From positions 1 through 64,000 of the forward strand of contig NZ_JADOES010000018.1 of NCBI RefSeq assembly GCF_018739885.1: 64,000 bases of DNA. Direction: 5' to 3'. Both the position numbers and the translations under genes were made by a program. This DNA is from Leptothoe spongobia TAU-MAC 1115 (GTDB taxonomy: Bacteria; Cyanobacteriota; Cyanobacteriia; Phormidesmidales; Phormidesmidaceae). The notes under the pieces were generated by a model. It did not search any database. It was not told where the DNA came from and worked only from the letters and a program-made list of their open reading frames with translations. This document shows positions 56,695 through 64,000 of this stretch, piece by piece; positions within the stretch are counted from its first letter, which is position 1, and each line of letters opens with the position of its first letter.

Positions 56695-56751
56695 CTTTAA
56701 AAACTTCAAAATGTTAATGATTCAAGCTCATTCAAAGAGCATGTCCCAAAA

Positions 56752-57468
56752 TTAAGGCAGCAGAGATTCATCCACCAAATCCACCAGCCCCACTGATTGC
56801 AAGAGGTCCTTGAGATTTTGCTCAGCAGTCGCTCGATTACCCTGACTAGCTTCTAACACACTAGTCAGAGTTTCTGGCCATAGACTTGCGGCAGCATAAA
56901 TAAACGGCTGCTGACCAACAGACACCCCTTGCAGCTGCTGATTTATATTTCCGCTACTAACTCGCTCAAAGCTACCCTGCACAATCATATCGCTAGCGCG
57001 ATCTCGAATATTGCAAATTAACGAAAGGGACCAATCATAGCGCTGGCCTACCCGCAATGGCGACACCGTAGCCCGATCAGGCACAGCAATCGCAACTAAA
57101 CCTGAGTTGCCAGTGACATTAAACAGCGTTCCGTACAGTAGCTCCCCCGATCCCTCTTCGTAGAGAGCAAACTCTGCAAACTGCGCCGTACTTTCCGGAA
57201 AGTAAGCATACATGACTGGATGGGATGCCGTCGTTTGCGCCAAATTATTGTCCGGCATCAGCGCAACCAAACCTTGTTCGGTGCGAGTACAGGCTCCGCT
57301 GCGATTTGCCCCTGACTCACGATTCCCTGGAGCCCCCGTTGACGTAGGTTTAAAATCCAGACGTCCTTGGGCCAAAGTAGGCCCCATGATGCTACCCACA
57401 GTGGCCAGTCCAACAGTTAATACCGTCAGACAAGTGCCCATATTAATCGGCCACAGCATACGCTTCAT
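56752..57468 (-). CDS. DUF928 family exported protein
   Basis: This 238-residue protein has a signal peptide (hydrophobic about 10-29, cleavage near GPTLAQ). The mature part contains LVALMPDNNLAQTTASHPVM, the FALYEEGSGELLYGT strand and a C-terminal helical segment (SLWPETLTSVLEASQGN). These are hallmarks of DUF928, a cyanobacterial periplasmic family often encoded near CHASE2 proteins. Function unknown. It is divergent from the CHASE2-PP2C gene at 57846, in line with that association. Confidence 0.85.
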   Translation of the reverse strand: MKRMLWPINMGTCLTVLTVGLATVGSIMGPTLAQGRLDFKPTSTGAPGNRESGANRSGACTRTEQGLVALMPDNNLAQTTASHPVMYAYFPESTAQFAEFALYEEGSGELLYGTLFNVTGNSGLVAIAVPDRATVSPLRVGQRYDWSLSLICNIRDRASDMIVQGSFERVSSGNINQQLQGVSVGQQPFIYAAASLWPETLTSVLEASQGNRATAEQNLKDLLQSVGLVDLVDESLLP

Positions 57469-57832
57469 ATCGGTAGGTTTAAGTAGTTACAGTCAAGAGA
57501 TTGACAATCTTTGGCAAAATAGTAACAGGGATGCTGATCCCACCTGACTTAAAACAATTTTTTGTAACCTCTCTGACATCAAATTTTGGCAATTGGCAAG
57601 AATGGTCTAAAAATCTTAGTATTCTTCTAGAGAGTAGGATCTTCTACAAATCAATTAATATTGATTTCAGGTTCGTCTCATGATCGTTTGCTAACCCACA
57701 AACGTCATAATACTTCAAATAAGCTTTCGGCTAAGGTTGTCAAGTCTTGGAGGAATGGCTGTATAAAATGCCCAGCCATGACAGATAAAATTAGCCTAAA
57801 TTCAAGCACGACACAGCTCCAATACACCGATT

Positions 57833-57838
57833 AGGAGG
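57833..57838 (+). promoter_or_regulatory. Ribosome binding site implying an ATT start codon
   Basis: AGGAGG is followed after seven bases by ATT (57846-57848) in frame with the CHASE2-PP2C gene. The ATG directly touching it (57839-57841) is in another frame and stops after three codons. No in-frame ATG or GTG exists before the TTG at 57948, which has no such site. Confidence 0.55.
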
Positions 57839-57845
57839 ATGCAAA

Positions 57846-59924
57846 ATTAAACCAGGTAGCCTTAAAAATCCGATTCAGGTTCTGAAAAAAACACTTGTTC
57901 GCCTGCCGTTAATTCAGAAAGTACGTGATCTTCCACGGCCCCATCGTTTGATCCAATTGGGGCAACCTGTTGTGCTGACTAGTTTAATTGTTGCCTCGTC
58001 CGTACTTGCCATTCGTCACCTGGGGGGATTAGAAAAGTTAGAGCTAGCGGCTTACGACCATTTCATTAGCCTACGCCCTGAGGAAAGCATAGATCCTCGA
58101 TTACTCATCGTCGGGGTGACCGAAAATGATATCCAAAAGCTCAACCAGTGGCCCCTCAACGATCAAGCGGTCGACCAGCTTTTAGACAAACTAGAACAAT
58201 ACTCTCCTCGGGTGATTAGTCTGGACATTATGCGCGATGTCCCTCTGGAACCAGGCCGAGACTCACTGCTTAAGAGGTTGACCGCGAGTGAGAACATTAT
58301 CACCGTTTGTAAAGCCAGTAGCCAGGACTCTTTGGGGGTGCCGCCGCCGCCTGGGGTAACCAGTAACTTTGTTGGGTTTGCCGACTTGGTCATTGACTCG
58401 GGTGGGGTGCTACGTCGGGTCTTGTTCTGGATGGATCCGCCAACTCCGGCTGGAGGACTGGCCAATCAACCAGGGCATCTTTGCAGTGGTCCCGATTCCA
58501 TTTTCTCCCTAAGTTTACAAACTGCTTTTTACTATTTGGCCGGTGAAGATATCCATCCAGAACTCACTAACCAAGGGGATTTACGCCTGGGTAATACAAC
58601 GCTGCCTCAGCTGACGTCCAAGTTTAGCGGTTATCAAACGACTGATACAGCGGGCTATCAGATCATGCTCAATTATCGATCGGCTCGGCAGGCGGCTCAG
58701 TTAGTCACCCTGGAGGATGTTTTGTCAGACCGGGTTGATCCTGACTGGATTCGCGATCGCATTGTTTTCATTGGCTACCTCACCCCCCAAGCAGGGGATG
58801 ACTTTTATACCCCTTATAGTCAGGCCCTCAGCGATGCCCAAAAGATGCCAGGGGTGGAAATTCATGCCCAATCCACCAGCCAAATTTTGAGTGCCGTTTT
58901 AGATAACCGATCACTCATTTGGGTTTGGCCTACTCCCTTTGAAGCCCTTTGGGTAATCGCCTGGGCCGGCATTGGTAGCATACTGGCCTGGTACATCCGT
59001 CATCCCTGGCGACTAAGTCTAGCGGTCTTGGGCGTAGCCGTTGGTCTCTATGTTTTTTGTTTTTTGCTCATGCTCAGGGGAGGATGGATTCCTCTAGTGC
59101 CACCGGTTATAGCCTTGGGGGTGGCAGCCTCTACCACCATAACGATTCTCAATCAAAAGCTTAAGACAGAAAACCTGCGCATTAAAACTGAACTCGATAT
59201 CACCCGTCGTCTGCAGAAAATGATCTTACCGCCAGAGCATGAACTCCAGGTGATTGAAGATTTAGATATCGCTGGTTACATGGACCCATGTGATGATGTA
59301 GGAGGGGACTACTACGATGTTGTATCAGGTCACAACGGACATCTCAAAATTGGCATTGGCGATGTCACCGGCCATGGCTTAGAAAGCGGATTAATCATGA
59401 TCATGGTACAGACCGCTGTTAGAACCCTGTTAGAAAGTGATACAACCAAACCTGAAGAGTTTCTAAGTGCACTCAACCGCTCTATCTATCACAATGTGCA
59501 GCGGATCAATTCCGATAAAACCATGACCCTTAGTTTATTAGACTATAAACAAGGCACCTTATATCTAAGCGGTCAACATGAAGATGTACTAATTGTTCGT
59601 GCCAATGGTTCCCTAGAACAAATTGACACCGTTAATTTAGGCTTTCCCATTGCCCTCGAAGAAGACATCGATGATTTCCTGGCACATACTCAAATTCATC
59701 TAGAGACCGACGACGTGGTTGTACTCTACACTGACGGGATTACCGAATCGAGAAATATGGAGCGAGAGATGTATGGCTTAAACCGGCTGTGCGATGTCAT
59801 TATGAACACCTATCAGCGAACGGCACAAGAAATTAGAGCAGCTGTTATTCAAGATGTGGCCAATCATATTGGTCAGCAGAAAATCTTAGATGACATTACT
59901 CTACTCGTTCTCAAACAAAGATAG
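57846..59924 (+). CDS. CHASE2-domain PP2C-type (SpoIIE-like) phosphatase
   Basis: Read from ATT 57846 it has 692 residues. There is a basic N-terminal segment, a membrane helix (about 42-57), an extracytoplasmic CHASE2 domain (about 65-330, LELAAYDHFISLRP and DRIVFIGYLTPQAGDDF), three helices (about 345-430) and a C-terminal PP2C/SpoIIE phosphatase (about 450-690). Metal-binding aspartates are in DDVGGDYYDVV and IGIGDVTGHGLESGL, plus YTDGITE. Such phosphatases dephosphorylate STAS proteins in partner switching. A 658-residue form from TTG 57948 would lack the N-terminal segment. The downstream HATPase gene starts 19 bases later. Confidence 0.85.
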   Translation: MKPGSLKNPIQVLKKTLVRLPLIQKVRDLPRPHRLIQLGQPVVLTSLIVASSVLAIRHLGGLEKLELAAYDHFISLRPEESIDPRLLIVGVTENDIQKLNQWPLNDQAVDQLLDKLEQYSPRVISLDIMRDVPLEPGRDSLLKRLTASENIITVCKASSQDSLGVPPPPGVTSNFVGFADLVIDSGGVLRRVLFWMDPPTPAGGLANQPGHLCSGPDSIFSLSLQTAFYYLAGEDIHPELTNQGDLRLGNTTLPQLTSKFSGYQTTDTAGYQIMLNYRSARQAAQLVTLEDVLSDRVDPDWIRDRIVFIGYLTPQAGDDFYTPYSQALSDAQKMPGVEIHAQSTSQILSAVLDNRSLIWVWPTPFEALWVIAWAGIGSILAWYIRHPWRLSLAVLGVAVGLYVFCFLLMLRGGWIPLVPPVIALGVAASTTITILNQKLKTENLRIKTELDITRRLQKMILPPEHELQVIEDLDIAGYMDPCDDVGGDYYDVVSGHNGHLKIGIGDVTGHGLESGLIMIMVQTAVRTLLESDTTKPEEFLSALNRSIYHNVQRINSDKTMTLSLLDYKQGTLYLSGQHEDVLIVRANGSLEQIDTVNLGFPIALEEDIDDFLAHTQIHLETDDVVVLYTDGITESRNMEREMYGLNRLCDVIMNTYQRTAQEIRAAVIQDVANHIGQQKILDDITLLVLKQR

Positions 59925-59943
59925 ATGGGAGAGACCGGAAACC

Positions 59944-60549
59944 ATGGCTTCACCCACATCATCAACGTCTGAATCATTTGGCCAGTTCGCTAGCGATCTG
60001 CAGAAAGAGAACCTATGCGTTAAAATCGACTTTCCAGTAGAGTTAGTAAAACAGCGAAAGTTTTGGCCCAATAGCAATCTATCTGCCAAGTTCGTTTCAG
60101 AATACATATCAATCTTCTTCCCAGCTGACAACAATCGATCTGATCAACTACGACAACGTACAGAAATAACCGACGCAGCTCGATATATTACTAATGAGCT
60201 ATTAGAGAATGCATTTAAATTCTCCTGTACTAGAGCAAAACAACCTGTACAGATGTGCTTATATCACTATTCCAATCGGTTGGTCATCACGGTCACCAAT
60301 ACTGCGCATACCAACAATATCAAATCGTTTAGATCGCTAATTCATGATCTAACAACATTAGATCTGACCGAACTCTACGTAGAACGTTTGGAAAAAAACT
60401 TAGACCACAAAAATGCCTACAGTTCTGGTCTCGGGTTCATTACTATTTTGATTAATTACAATACAAAACTGGGTTGGAAAATTGAGCAAAGCTCACCAGA
60501 ATCAGACTGCTTTCTGGTAACTACTATGGTCCAGCTACTCTATGACTAG
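59944..60549 (+). CDS. HATPase-fold protein, SiaB-like/anti-sigma kinase candidate
   Basis: This 201-residue soluble protein has a GHKL-type ATP-binding motif: the N-box Asn in ITNELLENAFKFS and a late glycine pair in SSGLGFITILINY. It lacks a phosphoacceptor domain. The fold and position after a PP2C phosphatase match SiaB and slr1861-type kinases, which phosphorylate a STAS partner. ATG 59944 has GGGAGAG upstream; a longer frame from 59890 overlaps the phosphatase gene. Assignment as a kinase is inference. Confidence 0.75.
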   Translation: MASPTSSTSESFGQFASDLQKENLCVKIDFPVELVKQRKFWPNSNLSAKFVSEYISIFFPADNNRSDQLRQRTEITDAARYITNELLENAFKFSCTRAKQPVQMCLYHYSNRLVITVTNTAHTNNIKSFRSLIHDLTTLDLTELYVERLEKNLDHKNAYSSGLGFITILINYNTKLGWKIEQSSPESDCFLVTTMVQLLYD

Positions 60550-60678
60550 ACTGTCTAACAAAACAAGCACCTAAGGTAAAAGTCCAGGTAAAAGTTTTGC
60601 AGAAGTAAAACAAGACATGGAAGCAAAGCTATATACTCATCCTGAACAACCCACGGAGACTTGTTAATCAGCACTGTC

Positions 60679-62316
60679 ATGATAGCTCAGTTAACTCTCT
60701 ATCAGAAAGATATCTTTTATATTGCTCTTAGCCTAGGTATTACTGTCTTTGGCGCAGTCGGTTTATATGTGGTCTTGTTTCATCTGCTACGCTCTTATTT
60801 TCGCAAATTTGAGCAAGACATCGCATTGGTAACGCTCAATGTATCTGCCTATCCGGGTTTAACATTATTTGTATTGCTCGGTCTGGCAATTATCGCCAAA
60901 ACCTCTCATAGTTTAGCGACTGTCGAATGGTTACAGCGCCTGCTGTTAGGCGGCATCATTGTCATCATCAGCTATTGGTGTTTGCGCCTGTTCAAACAAG
61001 TCTTGATCTATTACCTCAAAGATTATGCTGAAACCACTGAGGTAATGTGGGATGAAGTGCTTCTACCCCTGCTAGAAGCAATTGTTCCAGTCATGATTAT
61101 CTTGATGAGTGGAGCCCTGATCATGCAACTTTGCTTGGGGTTAAACTTAACTGGTGCTTGGGTAACCCTGGGTGGTAGCGCCTTTATCATTGGCTTTGCA
61201 GTAAAAGACATTCTAGCCAACTTTTTTAGTGGTATTGCCCTATTAATAGATAGTCCCTTCCGATTCGGGGATGTACTCCGCATAGAAATCGGTAATGAAG
61301 AGTCCAGCCATTTGGGCATTCTGCGAAAAATTGGAGTGCGCGTTACCCACATCTACATATTTGAACTTCACACAGAAGTCTATATTCCCAATAGTGTGAT
61401 GCAAAGCCACAAAATCACCAATTTGAGCCGCCCCATTGAACCCGTTTTTTTCTCAACACCGATTGAATTCGATCCACAGTGTAACCTAGAGCGTGCCAAA
61501 AAGATTATGCAGGAGATTCTCTTGGCCCACCCGGATACTGTAGGAAACATTGAGTCTAAACTAACCTGTCTCAAGAACTACTACAGCTGGGAAAATGAAT
61601 TCGTCCACAAGAAGGAAAATGGCATACAGCGACTCTTAGCTGAATACGCAGTCAACAACAAATTAGAAGAGGTTGAAGATGCATTAAGAGCTATGATGAT
61701 CACGTTACAATTTGTAGAACAAGGTGGGTTAACTCAGGAAGAAATTGACACGGTACAAACTGAGTATGATGACATTCTAACGTTGATGGGTCTTACAGTC
61801 GTTAAACAAAAAACGCGTAAACAGTCATTGTTCAATTTGCAGCATATTCAGCCTACGTTTGTACTCAGAGAAACGAAAGATCCTGACTCCCTGATCAATC
61901 TAGTGCGAAAGTGGTATCGCATTTGGCTAAGCGACCCGAACATGGCTGATGAGGATGAATATGTACTGCTAGAAATTTGGGAGCGCAAAATTGAGCTGCT
62001 AAAACGGCGCACACGTAAGCTACATCAAAAGATTCTAAATCCACTTCAAGAAGAAACTCGACTAGATGATTATGTCAAAGAGCTAGTCCGATGGTTACGA
62101 GATCGATTTAAACAAGCCCGTAGCTCATGGCACGAACCAGAGGTACGAATGGAACGGGTAGTGAAGGACGAAGGGCACACCTATATCCGATTTACCCTCA
62201 ACTATTACGTTGATGATATCCGTCTAGAGGATGGGGAGCGGGGTGCTCGTGTTAACAGCGATATCCATCGCGAGATTATGCATCATCTAAAAGATGATTG
62301 TCGTAGCCAGGTTTAA
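60679..62316 (+). CDS. MscS-family mechanosensitive channel with long C-terminal domain
   Basis: This 545-residue protein has four to five membrane helices (about 10-35, 58-75, 85-105, 130-150). The pore-lining helix and beta-domain are seen in GGSAFIIGFAVKDILANFFSGIALLID (about 165-195) and SPFRFGDVLRIE. An unusually long cytoplasmic region follows, with a helical, charged insert (about 290-470, KRRTRKLHQKIL). The C-terminus has MERVVKDEGHTYIRFTLNYY. ATG 60679 is used; a TTG at 60661 lies too near GGAG. Its stop overlaps the stop of the converging STAS gene. A role linked to partner switching is only contextual. Confidence 0.85.
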   Translation: MIAQLTLYQKDIFYIALSLGITVFGAVGLYVVLFHLLRSYFRKFEQDIALVTLNVSAYPGLTLFVLLGLAIIAKTSHSLATVEWLQRLLLGGIIVIISYWCLRLFKQVLIYYLKDYAETTEVMWDEVLLPLLEAIVPVMIILMSGALIMQLCLGLNLTGAWVTLGGSAFIIGFAVKDILANFFSGIALLIDSPFRFGDVLRIEIGNEESSHLGILRKIGVRVTHIYIFELHTEVYIPNSVMQSHKITNLSRPIEPVFFSTPIEFDPQCNLERAKKIMQEILLAHPDTVGNIESKLTCLKNYYSWENEFVHKKENGIQRLLAEYAVNNKLEEVEDALRAMMITLQFVEQGGLTQEEIDTVQTEYDDILTLMGLTVVKQKTRKQSLFNLQHIQPTFVLRETKDPDSLINLVRKWYRIWLSDPNMADEDEYVLLEIWERKIELLKRRTRKLHQKILNPLQEETRLDDYVKELVRWLRDRFKQARSSWHEPEVRMERVVKDEGHTYIRFTLNYYVDDIRLEDGERGARVNSDIHREIMHHLKDDCRSQV

Positions 62317-62669
62317 CCTAACTCCACAATCATCCCAGGCATCAGGCGCTTCAGATTCACTAAAGACTTTGCCTGCCAGGGAATCGTATCAGATCCCCTA
62401 ATCGTCATAGCAATCTTAGCTGATCTACGAACTTTGATAACAAACTTCGAAATAACGTTAATACCAGAACTATTCAGAAATTTAAGCTCCCGCAGATCAA
62501 GCGTTAGTTGCCTGGGTTCTTGGCTAGTCGCATCTTCTAGACACTGCTCTAACAAGTTTGCAATCGGTGGATATTCCCCCATGCCCATCAGAGCTAGTTC
62601 ACCTTTGAATGTCACGGTTGAAACCGCTTGCTCATAGACAACCTCATACTCTTTACCCTTTATTTCCAT
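62313..62669 (-). CDS. STAS-domain protein (slr1659-like anti-sigma antagonist)
   Basis: This 118-residue STAS domain has MEIKGKEYEVVYE, the strand LTLDLRELKFLNSSGINVIS with the phosphorylatable Ser at the helix start, and an IRGSDTIPWQAKSLVNL segment typical of the cyanobacterial slr1659 type. GGAGAG precedes ATG 62669. It faces the MscS gene, their stops overlapping by three bases. It is the plausible substrate of the PP2C phosphatase and the HATPase protein nearby. Confidence 0.85.
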   Translation of the reverse strand: MEIKGKEYEVVYEQAVSTVTFKGELALMGMGEYPPIANLLEQCLEDATSQEPRQLTLDLRELKFLNSSGINVISKFVIKVRRSAKIAMTIRGSDTIPWQAKSLVNLKRLMPGMIVELG

Positions 62670-62765
62670 GTTCGCTCTCCACAACTTTGCCTTTCGGGTA
62701 GATATCCAACCTATCAATCATAGCTGAGCAATTGAGCCATCGCAGCAAACAGCTACTAACAGCGT

Positions 62766-64000
62766 CTATAACCAGTTACCGACCAAAACATAGGGAGCCC
62801 AGAAAAAGGGATGCTGTCGAAAGCGAGGAATTTCTAAAATTGAGAGCTGAGCACGACGTAATGCCTCTGCTTTGGTCACATCACCAGAAGTCAGCTCGTC
62901 ATAAAATCGGCTGATCAGCAAAGCAGTTGCTTCATCACTGACTTGCCATAAAGAACCTAAGGTACTCCTTGCACCGGAACGGACCGCAGTACCAGCCAAC
63001 CCTAATGCCGCTTGCTGATCACCAATAGCAGTCTCACAGGCACTCAACACCAGTAGCTCCACAACATCATCTGAGGTTGTTTGGTCTAAGCCAGTGGTCA
63101 GCAAGAGATCTCGAAGTTGGTGCACACTCAGTCGATCATTCCAGGTCAAGATAAAGGTTTCATCAAAACTGGAGCTAAATTGACCGTGGGTAGCTAAATG
63201 GACCACCGGTGCGTTGGCTGTCCGAATGGCCTGAGCAAATGTTTCACGGGTAAAGTCTTGATTGAGCAGGGTCCTCTGGGCAGAGAGCTTGGCTTCAACT
63301 TCAGCAATTTCAGGAGCCACATTAGGCAGGGAAGGAAATCCCTGACGCGCTTCTGTCAAACCAGCGGCTAATACACCCAGATTCTGAGGCTCAACTGAGG
63401 TAGGCTCTAATAATTGCAGCCCTGGCGTTAAAGCAATGGCATAACGTTCCATCAAATACCGTTGGCCATCATAGAGTGCCGCCATCGGTACATTTCGTAG
63501 GACACCGTCAGAAACAAATACCAACGTATTGACATCGCTATTTTCTAAATCCGTGATCAAGGGCTGCACTAACCAGTCATATACCTGTTGAGAAAGCTCC
63601 AAATAGCGCTGACTAGTCCGTTGCACTAGAGCTGTTCGTAGGTCTAACACGGTCGCCTCCAATTGAGGCTTAGAGACAGCACTGCTGTAGTGGCGAAGAG
63701 GCTGTCCTGGTAACCGGACAATTATATCCAGTCGATCCGGCAAAATAATCGGATAAACAACCGCCGCTTGCCGATCTATTTGATCAATCAGCACTGGATT
63801 AGCTGATAGACAAGCTTCCCTAAAGAAATTATCGAGTTCTGCCAGCTGTAGAGACTCTATGACAGTCCTCGCCTTTTCAAGATTCTCCGGTGGGACTGTT
63901 GTGTCCACCAACAGTAGACTAACAAGCTCGCGATGGATCGGTTCCACACCAGCTTGAAAAGCGGCTTGCACCTCAGGATTGATCGAGGCCAGGTCGCTAC
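62766..64000 (-). CDS. CHAT-domain protein, partial (5-prime end outside the window)
   Basis: The visible 411 codons are the C-terminal part of a CHAT (caspase-like) protein. The catalytic dyad is seen as His in VVHLATHGQFSSS and Cys in LVLSACETAIGD. The end, FFWAPYVLVGNWL, is the classical CHAT terminus. The frame remains open through 64000, so the N-terminus, usually TPR repeats, lies outside. It may act as a protease or scaffold; such genes are abundant in cyanobacteria. Confidence 0.92.
   Translation of the reverse strand, partial: SDLASINPEVQAAFQAGVEPIHRELVSLLLVDTTVPPENLEKARTVIESLQLAELDNFFREACLSANPVLIDQIDRQAAVVYPIILPDRLDIIVRLPGQPLRHYSSAVSKPQLEATVLDLRTALVQRTSQRYLELSQQVYDWLVQPLITDLENSDVNTLVFVSDGVLRNVPMAALYDGQRYLMERYAIALTPGLQLLEPTSVEPQNLGVLAAGLTEARQGFPSLPNVAPEIAEVEAKLSAQRTLLNQDFTRETFAQAIRTANAPVVHLATHGQFSSSFDETFILTWNDRLSVHQLRDLLLTTGLDQTTSDDVVELLVLSACETAIGDQQAALGLAGTAVRSGARSTLGSLWQVSDEATALLISRFYDELTSGDVTKAEALRRAQLSILEIPRFRQHPFFWAPYVLVGNWL

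Noticed and set aside
1..64000. CRISPR arrays, tRNA and rRNA genes
   Set aside because: No regularly spaced repeats with unique spacers, no T-loop GTTCGAATC-type signal in gaps, and no rRNA-like conserved stretch were found by eye.

Overview
The window looks like a chromosomal segment of a non-heterocystous, Leptolyngbya-like cyanobacterium. Many HIP1-type GCGATCGC octamers occur in and between genes. A Psb28-family photosystem II factor, a bidirectional HoxEFUYH hydrogenase, CHASE2 proteins, a CHAT protein and several cyanobacterium-specific families (DUF4278, DUF928, S-layer/haemagglutinin type) are present. Genus-level placement is inference only; no rRNA or tRNA gene was found.

Region 1 (1-9.3 kb) is accessory and decayed. 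It holds an NTF2-like pseudogene, a 40-bp-period palindromic repeat, a 79-residue conserved protein, HU, a tyrosine recombinase lacking its second catalytic histidine, a DUF4278 protein, a translationally coupled minus-strand group of unknown genes, and a LOG-family protein behind a two-repeat scaffold-like protein. Region 2 (9.3-12.4 kb) has a multi-domain response regulator, a stand-alone receiver and a 55-residue protein.

Region 3 (12.5-23.6 kb) is the core: a same-strand array of PEP synthase, hoxE, a small interrupted ORF, hoxF, hoxW, hoxU, hoxY, a CBS-domain gene, hoxH, hypA, hypB and hypC. Three MITE-like elements lie in its gaps. Region 4 (24-39.5 kb) carries an SMR-type transporter, an ABC export cassette, FtsH, small exported proteins, L-lactate dehydrogenase, DUF1622, lactate permease and phosphofructokinase. 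It also carries a truncated pyruvate:ferredoxin oxidoreductase gene joined to the tail of a dihydroorotate-dehydrogenase-like gene. Regions 3 and 4 together read as a dark or anaerobic carbon and redox module in which the local PFOR has been destroyed by a deletion.

Region 5 (39.8-64 kb) is signalling and cell surface. It has a GIDE-type membrane protein, Psb28, a CBS-PAS kinase, two divergent histidine kinases around a pair of perfect 20-bp palindromes, an adenylate/guanylate cyclase, a 1,191-residue secreted haemagglutinin-like protein, an L-type-lectin/Ca-binding-like protein and a DUF928 protein. The last block combines a CHASE2-PP2C phosphatase, an HATPase protein, an MscS channel and a STAS protein, a candidate partner-switching system with an ion channel inside it. 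A CHAT protein runs off the right edge.

The most notable observations are the nifJ deletion junction, a MITE whose virtual removal restores a 36-codon ORF between hoxE and hoxF, an in-frame stop between the signal peptide and body of an exported protein, a probable ATT start codon on the CHASE2-PP2C gene, and the phosphatase/kinase/MscS/STAS block.
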